This document shows, one piece after another, positions 1-8,411 of a stretch of DNA of 64,000 nucleotides (positions within the stretch are counted from its first letter, which is position 1; the number at the start of each line of letters is the position of its first letter). The translations under genes and the position numbers were made by a program. The stretch is from Pseudomonas sp. ERMR1:02 (GTDB lineage: Bacteria > Pseudomonadota > Gammaproteobacteria > Pseudomonadales > Pseudomonadaceae): NCBI RefSeq assembly GCF_002277815.1, contig NZ_NKJI01000007.1, positions 186,001 through 250,000 of the forward strand, in the 5' to 3' direction. Below the pieces are notes generated by a model. The model worked only from the letters and a program-made list of their open reading frames with translations, was not told the origin of the DNA and made no database searches.

Positions 1-271
1 GGTTGAGTTGGATATAAAGGTGGCGGTCTTCGACCCCGTGCTTTTCGTCTTCCTCAACAAACCTCGCAACCGCGTGAAAATCCTGTATTGGGAACGCAAC
101 GGCTTCTGTCTTTGGCTGAAACGCTTGGAGTCCAAGCGATTCAAAACATCGCCCGATGTCACCGACGAGGCGATCGTCCTGACTGTCCAGGAACTCAACT
201 GGATGCTCGACGGTTTCGACCTTTGGCGAAACCGTCCTCATCAAGTTTTGACGCCGCGATTCGTAGCCTGA
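1..271 (+). CDS. tnpB: IS66 TnpB accessory protein (5'-truncated by window)
   Basis: C-terminal 89 residues of the IS66 Orf2/TnpB protein, identical to the complete copy at 6160-6519. The recognisable family core FDPVLFVFLNKPRNRVKILY is followed by WERNGFCLWLKRLE. TnpB is needed for IS66 transposition together with the TnpC transposase, but its biochemical role is not established. The frame is open to base 1, so the start lies outside. It ends 18 bp before tnpC, as in copy 2. Confidence 0.93.
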   Translation, partial: VELDIKVAVFDPVLFVFLNKPRNRVKILYWERNGFCLWLKRLESKRFKTSPDVTDEAIVLTVQELNWMLDGFDLWRNRPHQVLTPRFVA

Positions 272-289
272 TTCGGTATAATCCAGGGC

Positions 290-1801
290 ATGAATTCCAT
301 GCCCGAAGACCTTCCGGATGATCCTGAATTGCTCAAGCAGATGCTTGCAAAGATGCAATCCAGAGTGGGTGTGCTCGAAGAGCAAGTTGCGCTGCTAAGG
401 CAACGGCTGTTCGCTAGAAAATCTGAGCAAACGGTCGATCCAGCGACTCCGCAAATGGCGCTGTTTAACGAAGCGGAGCACGAAGGAAAGCCTGCGGGCG
501 AGACTTCAGAAGAAGAGACCGTTGCTACGGCCAAGCGTCGCGGTAAGCGCAAGCCGTTACCTGCCGATCTTCCTCGTATTGAAGTCATCCATGAGCTTCC
601 CGAACACGAGCTGACTTGCATCTGCGGTTGCCGCAAACACGCCATTGGCGAGGAAGTCAGCGAGCAGCTTGAAATCGTGCCGATGCAGATTCGTGTGATC
701 AAACACGTTCGTAAAGTCTATGGCTGCCGCGATTGCGAAGCACCACCGGTCACCGCAGACAAGCCGGCTCAAGTGATTGAAAAAAGCATGGCCAGCCCAA
801 GTGTCTTGGCGATGCTGCTGACCACCAAGTATGTCGATGGACTGCCGCTTCACCGTTTTGAAAAAGTACTGGGTCGTCACGGCATCGATATTCCACGCCA
901 GACCTTGGCACGCTGGGTTATCCAGTGCGCTGAGCACTTCCAGCCGCTGCTGAATTTAATGCGCGATAGTCTGTTGGCCAGCCGTGTCATCCACTGCGAT
1001 GAAACACGCGTGCAGGTGTTGAAAGAGCCTGATCGAGAGCCGAGCAGCCAGTCCTGGATGTGGGTGCAAACGGGCGGCCCGCCAGATAAACCGGTGATCC
1101 TTTTTGACTTCTCCACCAGCCGGGCGCAGGAGGTGCCAACGCGCCTACTTGAAGGTTATTGCGGTTATTTGATGACTGATGACTATGCGGGCTACAACGC
1201 GTTGGGCTCCCAACCTGGCGTAGAGCGGTTGGGCTGCTGGGCGCACGCGCGGCGCAAGTTCGTCGACGCGCAAAAAGTGCAACCCAAGGGCAAGTCAGGA
1301 CGCGCCGATATCGCATTAAAACTGATCAGTAAGCTTTACGGTATCGAGATTGCGCTCAAGCAGTGCAGCGATGAGGGGCGGAAAAAGGGTCGTCAGGAGT
1401 TGAGCGTCAGCGTGCTGAGCGAACTGAAAAAATGGATGGTAAAAACCTTGCCATATGTGACGACACAAAACGCATTGGGCAAAGCGGTCGGCTACCTTGC
1501 CAGCAACTGGAACAAACTTGAACGCTACGTCGAAGAAGGCTACTTGCCGATCGACAACAACGCCGCCGAACGAGCCATCAGGCCCTTCGTTATCCGAAGA
1601 AAAAACTGGTTGTTCAGCGACACGCCCAAAGGCGCAACGGCCAGTGCTCAACTTTACAGTTTGGTCGAGACAGCCAAAGCCAACGGCCAGGAGCCCTACG
1701 CGTGGCTGCGCCACGTATTAGAGCGGCTGCCCCTGGCGACCTCGATTGAAGATTATGAAGCGCTGTTGCCCTGGAGCTGTACACCCCAATCTCATAGTTA
1801 A
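290..1801 (+). CDS. tnpC: IS66 family transposase TnpC, intact
   Basis: DDE transposase of 503 residues, the usual length for IS66 TnpC. In order: an N-terminal leucine-rich/coiled-coil segment (about residues 10-45, [20 protein letters not shown]), a Cys-containing zinc-finger-like segment (CICGCRKH ... [10 protein letters not shown], about residues 105-150), and the DDE core with [19 protein letters not shown] and NAAERAIRP. The IS66 C-terminal tail ([10 protein letters not shown]) completes the protein. The same gene at 6538-8046 has lost one A at each of three A runs, which makes this the reference copy. The ATG at 290 follows tnpB closely, as expected for a co-transcribed pair. Confidence 0.95.
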   Translation: MNSMPEDLPDDPELLKQMLAKMQSRVGVLEEQVALLRQRLFARKSEQTVDPATPQMALFNEAEHEGKPAGETSEEETVATAKRRGKRKPLPADLPRIEVIHELPEHELTCICGCRKHAIGEEVSEQLEIVPMQIRVIKHVRKVYGCRDCEAPPVTADKPAQVIEKSMASPSVLAMLLTTKYVDGLPLHRFEKVLGRHGIDIPRQTLARWVIQCAEHFQPLLNLMRDSLLASRVIHCDETRVQVLKEPDREPSSQSWMWVQTGGPPDKPVILFDFSTSRAQEVPTRLLEGYCGYLMTDDYAGYNALGSQPGVERLGCWAHARRKFVDAQKVQPKGKSGRADIALKLISKLYGIEIALKQCSDEGRKKGRQELSVSVLSELKKWMVKTLPYVTTQNALGKAVGYLASNWNKLERYVEEGYLPIDNNAAERAIRPFVIRRKNWLFSDTPKGATASAQLYSLVETAKANGQEPYAWLRHVLERLPLATSIEDYEALLPWSCTPQSHS

Positions 1802-1847
1802 ACGCTCCGCTCGCCTTTGACTAGGTGGGGTTTGTGGAGCGCTTACT

Positions 1848-1961
1848 GGGCGCTTCAAAGCATCGCCGGATTATTCGGATGAAGACCAGGGGGAGCTGGC
1901 GAAACAGATGATCGCCGGGCTTGAGCAGTTGGCTCAGCAGGCTGAAGAGGACGCTCCATGA
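1848..1961 (+). pseudogene. C-terminal fragment of a gene cut by IS66 copy 1
   Basis: An open frame enters directly from the right end of the IS and ends at the TGA at 1959-1961. It reads ...KASPDYSDEDQGELAKQMIA and is acidic and helical. No start codon is available in this frame because the upstream part is missing, so this is probably the 3' end of a host or prophage gene separated from its start by IS66 copy 1. Its TGA overlaps the ATG of the next small gene (ATGA at 1958-1961), an arrangement typical of tightly packed phage operons. I do not recognise the family. Confidence 0.45.
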
Positions 1962-2112
1962 CACATCAACCGAAAGGCGGCATGTGCGGCACCTGCGTCC
2001 AAGCCACCACAATTGCAACTACCTACCTTTCAGAATCATGTCGGCGCTCACCCGGGATGCTCAGATCACTATCGTCCGCTGCACTGACTTCCAGCGCCGT
2101 AAGCAGCTGTAA
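1958..2112 (+). pseudogene. Small Cys-rich phage-type protein, one frame break
   Basis: Starts MTHQPKGGMCGTCVQ and, after a one-base frame change near 2002, continues HHNCNYLPFRIMSALTRD and VRCTDFQRRKQL to a stop at 2110-2112. Restoring one A (AA to AAA) joins the two parts into a protein of about 52 residues with Cys at a CxxC, a further Cys about 7 residues on, and a late VRC. That spacing would suit a small metal-binding fold. Small proteins of this type are common in Pseudomonas prophage operons; this assignment is from memory of the general pattern and is an inference. It is translationally coupled to the preceding fragment. Confidence 0.45.
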
Positions 2113-2160
2113 AGAAAACAACTCAACAGCCTGCCGGTGAATGGCGGGTGAAGGATTACC

Positions 2161-2491
2161 CATGCCCAAAATTAAGCACACGTCGGACCCTTGGAGAATC
2201 GTTGAAGACTTCATGGGTACGACCGAAATCGAATCTGATAACGAGTGCGACGATGCCTACCCCAAGCAGGTCTCTGTTCTCGCAAGAGAGATCGGCGGGC
2301 GCGTCATGGCGCCGTGTTCGACGACTACAGCGAGGTCGAAGCGAACGTAAAGCTGATCGCCGCCACTCCGGATTTGCTTGCGGCGCTTCAAGTGGCGCCG
2401 AGAACTGCACACTTGCCAAGAGCGTGCGGAACAGAGGGTGTTACCCCAAGGAGAGCCGGCCGAAGCGTTTGAATGGTTCAAGGTAGACTAG
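2161..2491 (+). pseudogene. Phage-type hypothetical with ANxKLIAAxPDLLAAL motif, frame-broken
   Basis: The ATG at 2161 has AAGGA 6-7 nt upstream. The protein starts MPKIKHTSDPWRIVEDFMG. Near 2310 a one-base loss (GG to G) shifts the frame to VFDDYSEVEANVKLIAATPD, then LLAAL. The motif ANxxLIAAAPxLLxAL recurs in many short phage proteins of unknown function. A further frame change near 2388 leads to a C-terminus ending EAFEWFKVD at the TAG at 2489-2491. Reconstructed length is about 110 residues. With the two preceding fragments it forms a remnant of a prophage small-gene operon. Confidence 0.45.
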
Positions 2492-2497
2492 CATTCA

Positions 2498-2511
2498 GTA
2501 ACGTACGTTAC
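2498..2511. repeat. 14-bp perfect palindrome
   Basis: GTAACGTACGTTAC is a perfect 14-bp palindrome 6 bp after the stop of the phage-type gene. It could be an operator or part of an attachment or recombination site. Nothing else in the sequence decides between these, and chance is possible. Confidence 0.3.
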
Positions 2512-2566
2512 CACTGCCTGACTTGATCAAATCAATAGAAGAGGATTCCGCAGGCAATGATTAGTT

Positions 2567-2865
2567 CTAATCCGGCGCCAGAGATTTGAGTCGCTCTTCC
2601 AACGCTTTTCCGAAAATGATATGGAGCTTTTCCGCATCACTCGACCCTCCCGATTCTGAAAGGAACCGATAAGCCTTGTCGCCACGCACTACATTTTCCA
2701 AGACAATCCCTCTTTCTTATGCTTATGAGCAAAATCATGGATCAACCTGACCACTTGGCCACGTAGTGGCTTTAGCGGGTGACCTCGCGCACGTGCTCTT
2801 GGCGCCCGGCCAACGCGACGCATCAAAATGACCCACAGAAGGGTAAGGGTGCCCAAATGACTCAT
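2567..2865 (-). pseudogene. Unrecognised basic protein of about 99 aa, one frame break
   Basis: On the minus strand an ORF starts at the ATG at 2865 (MSHLGTLTLLWVILMRRVGR) and runs to about 2700 (...VVRLIHDFAHKHKKEGLS). The next frame continues ENVVRGDKAYRFLSESGGSS and ends ALEERLKSLAPD at 2567. Adding one T near 2700 (TT to TTT) joins them into a 99-residue protein. The N-terminal half is Arg-rich, the C-terminal half amphipathic and charged. I do not recognise the family. Opposite orientation to the neighbouring phage remnants suggests a separate mobile-DNA gene. There is no strong ribosome binding site at the ATG, so the start is uncertain. Confidence 0.4.
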
Positions 2866-3150
2866 GGCGTCACGTTCGTGATGCTACGGAGGTGTTCTAT
2901 TGCCTAAAAACCAACCTGCGTAACCTTGTTTACGTTAATATAACATCCCGGATCACGCATCCACAGCGAACGCGATCAATCACTACCTAGCGCCAGGGAT
3001 GTCACTCAGACCATGCCATTTACTCTCCAGCTCTTTCTAGATGGGCAAAAAAATCAGCAAGAACGAGTACGTAAGATGTAACGGAGATAAATCTGAAAAA
3101 TGGACAAGCCTATCTCGTTATTTACTATTTTAACAACTGGCCGTTATGAT
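2866..3150. other. AT-rich intergenic stretch before wzy paralogue
   Basis: No gene recognised. It contains an inverted repeat CGTAA-CCTTGT-TTACG at about 2919-2934 followed by an AT-rich run, and a purine-rich stretch upstream of the ATG at 3151. Promoter function for the downstream gene is possible but not demonstrable from sequence alone. Confidence 0.3.
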
Positions 3151-4983
3151 ATGAGTCATACTAAAAACTACCTAACAATCGCCGTTGCTGCATTTGTTGC
3201 CATTTGCTTAATTCAAGAAAACTCCATTTTTTGTATTTCGGAATAATAGGCGCTTCTCTGCTTATCATTACGGCAGTATTTTCTCCATGGCTTGGATTGC
3301 TGGCGTTGTTTCCTATTACCTTCGCCCTACCTCCAGCACCAACTACAATCGGCGCAACAGAGATTTTGTTTTCAGTTCTTTTTGCGACAATTTTCATTAG
3401 CACTTTCGCTCATGCACTTCGCTCGAAGGATAACCACTTTAAATAAAAACATATGGTCTTGTATTGCTTGCGGGACTTTTTGTGCTCGCTGTAAACCTAG
3501 CTGCCTCCATAAAAAATGGAGTTCCTATTCCGGATTGGGTTAGAGGCGTAACTCCCTTTTTATTCCTGTTTCAGTTCCTGCCTATAGCTGTATTGGTCGG
3601 TGACAACGAAAACAAGATCCGCTGGTTGGGAGTTTCCATTGCCGCCTAGTTTTCATGTTTGCGGCATATATTATTTTCTTTTATTTCTGCAACGACGTTT
3701 GGCAACCGTATTGGATTGTTTCAATAGATGGCCAGCCAATTAAGGTTTCAGAGTCTGAAGCCTTTGGAAACGCTAATGCCATTGGCCCTATGCGTGATCG
3801 AATAACCATGCAAGTAGCGCAAGCGACCGATGCATTGTTGCCTGTTGGTCTTGTAGTCGGAGTAATCCTGTCTACATTGTCTCGGGGTAAAAGCGTAACC
3901 ACCATTGGTTTACTGATGGCGCTAACATGTATGGGGGCGGTGCTGATTACATTCACCAGGAGCATGCTCCTGAGTTCGCTTCTAATTATATGTATGTTTT
4001 CCGTCTTTGTTTTTTATACCGCAAAGAGCTACGACTGAAGTTCCTATTGATTATTATATTGCTGAGCAGTACTGGCCTGGCATTCATATTCGCCACTGGC
4101 ATGCAGGATATATGGGTAGGTCGAATGAGCAATTTGGCCGAAGTCAGAGAATCAGAAGAAAATTCATTTTCAAAAATCGATCCGAGCGTCGCCATGTCAG
4201 CCGTGTCGACCGCAGCAACAGAAACCAACGATTTCATAGCACCTTCAATTCTAGATGAATCGAGTGCAACAAAGGCAAATGGGACTATCACCCACGCTTA
4301 ACGCCAGTTGAATCGACTGCTACAAAGGCACATGGGGCTGTCACCCCACACTTGCCGTCAGTTAAATCGACTGCAACAAAGGCAAACGAGATTACCAAAG
4401 TACCTACAACGCAAAATGAAGCTACTAAGGTAGTGGCATCCGAAAATATCAGCGTTTCCTCAGAACTTGCAGAAGCACCTACCGTAAAACATAGTAAAGA
4501 TTTCAATGTCAGCTCGCGATTTCACGAGTACCGTATCGCATGGGAAATGTTTTGACCAACCCCGTCCTTGGCAATGGCTTGGGCGTAAAGCATGAAATGC
4601 AGTGGGAGGCTTCCGACGGAGTTTTTCTCACTAAATACGTGGGCTATGTACATAACTGGCTTTTTTATATATTGATGGTCGGTGGCATTAGCGGGTTGAT
4701 AATTTACTCGCTTGTTCTGTTCGGGCCTGTAGTTTTCCGCCTGTCTTCGATAAGTTCTGAATCGACTTACTGGACACTTATTCGAGCAGTTTTAATGACC
4801 ATGATTGTGTACGCAGCTTTTTTTGCGGTATTCCGACTTATTACATTCAATCTTTTGATTGCGGCAACCTGGGGAGTTGTCTATGCGAAAATTATAGCCG
4901 ACCGTCAAAATAATCAACGGGACAGTGAGAGCACGGTTAACCCGCTGAAGGAGCTGAATGGACAGCCAGACCTTTCGTACTGA
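3151..4983 (+). pseudogene. Paralogue of the O-antigen polymerase (Wzy/ligase-like), six frame breaks
   Basis: Multi-pass membrane protein clearly homologous to the intact polymerase at 15102-16733. Shared blocks include DWVRGVTPFLF, GNANAIGPMRDRIT, ITFTRSMLLS, NPVLGNGLGVKHEM and FFAVFRLITFNLL. Frame breaks lie near 3228 (T run), 3443 (A), 3647 (C), 4030 (G), 4292 (C) and 4553 (T). Each is repaired by adding one base to a homopolymer, giving a continuous protein of about 612 residues from the ATG at 3151. It is about 70 residues longer than the intact copy because of a Thr/Lys/Ala-rich repeat insert in the large central loop. The gene is flanked by direct IS66 copies, on the opposite strand from the O-antigen operon and more AT-rich than housekeeping neighbours. 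It could be a serotype-converting or former polymerase, or a WaaL-type ligase. Confidence 0.75.
4257..4390 (+). repeat. 54-bp (18-codon) imperfect tandem repeats
   Basis: Units start at 4257, 4310 and 4364, each beginning with (G/A)AATCGA(G/C)TGC(A/T)ACAAAGGCA. The third unit fades after about 27 bp. Units 1 and 2 differ by one missing C, which also causes a frame break. In frame, each unit encodes STATKA(N/H)G(T/A) followed by a Thr/Pro/Val-rich stretch. They lie in the central extramembrane loop of the polymerase paralogue. The intact copy at 15.1-16.7 kb lacks them. Confidence 0.7.
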
Positions 4984-5106
4984 AGATGGAAGACTTGATA
5001 AGTACTTTTACTGACGCGTTAGGAACTCTTTGGCGTAGGCCTGACAAGCCGCTAAGGCGACTAATCCTTCATCGCCGGCGTAGGTAATGGCGATGATTCA
5101 TTGAGC

Positions 5107-5280
5107 ATGCGCTGTGTCGAGGCGGGCGCGCGTTACTCCATGAACCACCCCGACGGCTTCGGCAGCGGTAGGCATGAACAGCCGCCGGCTGAATCCGTGG
5201 CGTCGAGTAGGACTACAGCCAAAGATCTGAAGTGGCAAGACGATCGCGCAGGCGAGCCTGGTTGGTTTGAGCATCACTAA
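5107..5280 (+). CDS. Doubtful 57-aa hypothetical
   Basis: Open frame of 57 residues from the ATG at 5107 (MRCVEAGARYSMNHPDGFGS ... DRAGEPGWFEHH). It is hydrophilic, with no recognised domain and no clear ribosome binding site. It sits in the roughly 400-bp stretch between the wzy paralogue and the left end of the decayed IS66 element, where nothing else is recognisable. It may be a fragment of a lost gene. Confidence 0.2.
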   Translation: MRCVEAGARYSMNHPDGFGSGRHEQPPAESVASSRTTAKDLKWQDDRAGEPGWFEHH

Positions 5281-5577
5281 ATTCCTTGGGTCTGGTCGCT
5301 GGCCGAAAACCGCTGCTGAAGGGCCAGCCGCTTGTGTTGTTCGGCCTGCTGCTGCACAGCGGCCGGATTGCTTATGTCGGGTAAGCGCTCCATAAACCCT
5401 ACCTATTAAAAAATTGGCGGCACGCTTGGCGTGTGCGAGCCACCAAAACTCGGGGCATGAAATCAAATCATGGTGGGTGAAGCTCATTCGTAAGGAATCC
5501 GAGAACCCCACTTTCAAAATCCCCAGTTGATCCCCGATGCTGTGCTCCCGATCTCTTTCTGGAGCCTGCACGTCATA

Positions 5578-5940
5578 ATGCGACCCGATGCAAAAGTGGA
5601 AAAAGTGTATCTGTACCCCAAGCAGGTGGATTTTCGAAAATCCATTGACGGTCTCGCAGCTTTCGTCGAGCTGGATGTCAAAGTCGCTGTGTTCGACCCG
5701 GTGCTATTCGTCTTTTCTGAATCGCCACCGTAATCGAGTGAAAATCCTCTACTGGGAGCGCAACGGCTTCTGCCTTTGGCTCACTCGGCTGAATGGAGTC
5801 CGAGCGTTTTATAAAAGTCGCCTGACGCCCACGACGAGGCCGTCATGCTGAGCGTCCAGGAGTTGAACTGGCTGCTCGACGGTTTTGATCTGTGGGGCAA
5901 CCGTCCGCGTCAGGTTTTGACGCCGCGATTTGTCGTCTGA
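5578..5940 (+). pseudogene. Decayed tnpB of outer IS66 element
   Basis: Begins MRPDAKVEKVYLYPKQVDFR, homologous to the TnpB at 6160. The frame breaks at a T run near 5715 (one extra T), and a 4-bp insertion plus an extra A near 5792-5818 disturb the middle. The C-terminus returns to frame as SVQELNWLLDGFDLWGNRP and ends at the TGA at 5938-5940. Unlike most breaks in the window, these include a non-homopolymer insertion, so this copy is probably truly dead. Confidence 0.75.
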
Positions 5941-5961
5941 TTGGGAATAATCCGGGCCACG

Positions 5962-6075
5962 ATTGCCTTGCCCGACAACCTCCTTGATGATCCGTTTCTG
6001 CCCAAGTAAATGCTTGTGCAGATGCTCGGTGAGCGTTAGGTGGACAAGGGCCATTGTTGACCTGAAAGAACAGAT
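5962..6075 (+). pseudogene. 5' remnant of outer-element tnpC
   Basis: Aligns with the first roughly 35 codons of TnpC (LPDNLLDDP corresponds to MPEDLPDDP) but contains in-frame stops. It ends abruptly where the inner IS66 terminal repeat starts at 6076. Confidence 0.6.
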
Positions 6076-6159
6076 GTAAGCGCTCCATAAACCCCACATT
6101 CAAAGCGCTTAGCTGATGCCGGATGCTGTGCTCCCGATTCCCTCAGGAGCCCGTTCGCC

Positions 6160-6519
6160 ATGATGCGACCCGACGCAAAAGTCGAAAAAGTGTATTTGTA
6201 CCCCAAGCCCGTCGACTTTCGAAAATCCATCGATGGCCTGGCGGCGCTGGTTGAGTTGGATATAAAGGTGGCGGTCTTCGACCCCGTGCTTTTCGTCTTC
6301 CTCAACAAACCTCGCAACCGCGTGAAAATCCTGTATTGGGAACGCAACGGCTTCTGTCTTTGGCTGAAACGCTTGGAGTCCAAGCGATTCAAAACATCGC
6401 CCGATGTCACCGACGAGGCGATCGTCCTGACTGTCCAGGAACTCAACTGGATGCTCGACGGTTTCGACCTTTGGCGAAACCGTCCTCATCAAGTTTTGAC
6501 GCCGCGATTCGTAGCCTGA
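6160..6519 (+). CDS. tnpB: IS66 TnpB accessory protein
   Basis: Complete 119-residue TnpB starting MMRPDAKVEKVYLYPKPVDF, the typical IS66 Orf2 start, with the central FDPVLFVFLNKPRNRVKILY and ending VLTPRFVA. The ATG pair at 6160/6163 lies 84 bp inside the left terminal repeat. It acts with TnpC in transposition. The last 89 residues are the same in copy 1. The next gene starts 18 bp downstream. Confidence 0.94.
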   Translation: MMRPDAKVEKVYLYPKPVDFRKSIDGLAALVELDIKVAVFDPVLFVFLNKPRNRVKILYWERNGFCLWLKRLESKRFKTSPDVTDEAIVLTVQELNWMLDGFDLWRNRPHQVLTPRFVA

Positions 6520-6537
6520 TTCGGTATAATCCAGGGC

Positions 6538-8046
6538 ATGAATTCCATGCCCGAAGACCTTCCGGATGATCCTGAATTGCTCAAGCAGATGCTTGCAAAG
6601 ATGCAATCCAGAGTGGGTGTGCTCGAAGAGCAAGTTGCGCTGCTAAGGCAACGGCTGTTCGCTAGAAAATCTGAGCAAACGGTCGATCCAGCGACTCCGC
6701 AAATGGCGCTGTTTAACGAAGCGGAGCACGAAGGAAAGCCTGCGGGCGAGACTTCAGAAGAAGAGACCGTTGCTACGGCCAAGCGTCGCGGTAAGCGCAA
6801 GCCGTTACCTGCCGATCTTCCTCGTATTGAAGTCATCCATGAGCTTCCCGAACACGAGCTGACTTGCATCTGCGGTTGCCGCAAACACGCCATTGGCGAG
6901 GAAGTCAGCGAGCAGCTTGAAATCGTGCCGATGCAGATTCGTGTGATCAAACACGTTCGTAAAGTCTATGGCTGCCGCGATTGCGAAGCACCACCGGTCA
7001 CCGCAGACAAGCCGGCTCAAGTGATTGAAAAAAGCATGGCCAGCCCAAGTGTCTTGGCGATGCTGCTGACCACCAAGTATGTCGATGGACTGCCGCTTCA
7101 CCGTTTTGAAAAAGTACTGGGTCGTCACGGCATCGATATTCCACGCCAGACCTTGGCACGCTGGGTTATCCAGTGCGCTGAGCACTTCCAGCCGCTGCTG
7201 AATTTAATGCGCGATAGTCTGTTGGCCAGCCGTGTCATCCACTGCGATGAAACACGCGTGCAGGTGTTGAAAGAGCCTGATCGAGAGCCGAGCAGCCAGT
7301 CCTGGATGTGGGTGCAAACGGGCGGCCCGCCAGATAAACCGGTGATCCTTTTTGACTTCTCCACCAGCCGGGCGCAGGAGGTGCCAACGCGCCTACTTGA
7401 AGGTTATTGCGGTTATTTGATGACTGATGACTATGCGGGCTACAACGCGTTGGGCTCCCAACCTGGCGTAGAGCGGTTGGGCTGCTGGGCGCACGCGCGG
7501 CGCAAGTTCGTCGACGCGCAAAAGTGCAACCCAAGGGCAAGTCAGGACGCGCCGATATCGCATTAAAACTGATCAGTAAGCTTTACGGTATCGAGATTGC
7601 GCTCAAGCAGTGCAGCGATGAGGGGCGGAAAAGGGTCGTCAGGAGTTGAGCGTCAGCGTGCTGAGCGAACTGAAAAATGGATGGTAAAAACCTTGCCATA
7701 TGTGACGACACAAAACGCATTGGGCAAAGCGGTCGGCTACCTTGCCAGCAACTGGAACAAACTTGAACGCTACGTCGAAGAAGGCTACTTGCCGATCGAC
7801 AACAACGCCGCCGAACGAGCCATCAGGCCCTTCGTTATCCGAAGAAAAAACTGGTTGTTCAGCGACACGCCCAAAGGCGCAACGGCCAGTGCTCAACTTT
7901 ACAGTTTGGTCGAGACAGCCAAAGCCAACGGCCAGGAGCCCTACGCGTGGCTGCGCCACGTATTAGAGCGGCTGCCCCTGGCGACCTCGATTGAAGATTA
8001 TGAAGCGCTGTTGCCCTGGAGCTGTACACCCCAATCTCATAGTTAA
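6538..8046 (+). pseudogene. tnpC: IS66 TnpC transposase, three one-base deletions
   Basis: Same gene as 290-1801. It lacks one A at each of three homopolymers: near 7521 (four A instead of five), near 7630 (four instead of five) and near 7674 (five instead of six). The first shift brings a stop at 7564-7566. After the third loss the original frame resumes and runs to 8046, so the total loss is exactly three bases. As written, the protein is cut after about 330 residues with a 12-residue aberrant tail. Three compensating homopolymer losses within 155 bp of an otherwise identical copy look like sequencing or assembly error. Confidence 0.85.
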
Positions 8047-8092
8047 ACGCTCCGCTCGCCTTTGACTAGGTGGGGTTTGTGGAGCGCTTACA

Positions 8093-8362
8093 ATGCGTCC
8101 AGTCATCCTGTTTGATTACACTACCAGCCGAGCGCAGGAGGTACCGTTGCGCCTGCTTGGTGATTATCGGGGTTATCTGATGAGCGACGATTACGCGGGT
8201 GGTAACGCCTTGGGCGCGTCGAGCGCGACCTCAAGGAGGCCAGTGATGAACAGCGCTGATGCGTGGTTGCGCCACACACTCGAGCGCCTGCCACAAGCCT
8301 CGAGCGTAGAAGACCTCGAGGCCTTGTTTCCGGGGAACTGCGCACCGAAGATTCCAAGATAG
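8093..8362 (+). pseudogene. 3' remnant of outer-element tnpC
   Basis: Frame reads [20 protein letters not shown] and MSDDYAGGNALG, matching the middle of TnpC. It then jumps across a deletion near 8222 to the C-terminal block AWLRHTLERLPQASSVEDLE and a stop at 8360-8362. The DDE catalytic region is incomplete. About 70% similar to the inner copy by eye. Confidence 0.75.
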
Positions 8363-8411
8363 CCATAGATCCCCACCTTTAAAATGTGGGGTTTATGGAG
8401 CTCTTACAATA

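Larger units (their letters stand above)
1..1846 (+). mobile_element. IS66-family element, copy 1 (left end outside window)
   Basis: Insertion sequence with tnpB and tnpC in tandem. Its right terminal repeat ends in GGAGCGCTTAC at 1846, and the same end closes copy 2 at 8091. Base 1 corresponds to base 6249 of copy 2, so about 173 bp of the left part (terminal repeat and the tnpB start) lie outside the window. No tnpA is present in the complete copy, so this is the tnpB+tnpC layout of IS66 relatives. Apart from three homopolymer A runs in tnpC, I see no difference between the two copies, which points to recent transposition or recombination. The element interrupts a small phage-like operon whose remains start right after 1846. 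Confidence 0.93.
6076..8091 (+). mobile_element. IS66-family element, copy 2 (complete ends)
   Basis: 2016-bp element with imperfect terminal inverted repeats: GTAAGCGCTCCATAAACCCC at the left, and the complement of GTAAGCGCTCCACAAACCCC at the right. It carries tnpB (6160-6519) and tnpC (6538-8046). Flanks are GAACAGAT before and AATGCGTC after, so no 8-bp target duplication remains. That is consistent with insertion into the outer IS66 followed by deletion, or with recombination between IS copies. Its sequence matches copy 1 except for three one-base A losses in tnpC. It lies in the same orientation as copy 1. Confidence 0.93.
5381..8407 (+). mobile_element. Decayed outer IS66-type element with a second IS66 nested inside
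   Basis: The left end GTAAGCGCTCCATAAACCC starts at 5381. The right end TGGGGTTTATGGAGCTCTTAC closes at 8407, 4 bp from the wbpL stop. Inside are a frame-broken tnpB (5578-5940), a stop-ridden tnpC start (about 5962-6075) and a tnpC 3' end (8093-8362). The rest of this tnpC, roughly residues 35-275 and a later block of about 190 residues, is gone. The intact-looking element at 6076-8091 sits in the gap. No 8-bp target duplication is visible at the outer ends (TATGTCGG versus AATATTAC). The sequence is a diverged relative, not a copy, of the inner element. Confidence 0.8.

Noticed and set aside
4257..4390. 54-bp repeats considered as a CRISPR or origin iteron set
   Set aside because: They are contiguous, keep a reading frame and fit inside the polymerase paralogue as protein repeats.
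5098..5571. 157-residue minus-strand frame running into the IS66 left end
   Set aside because: Crosses the terminal repeat of the decayed IS66 and shows no coding character.
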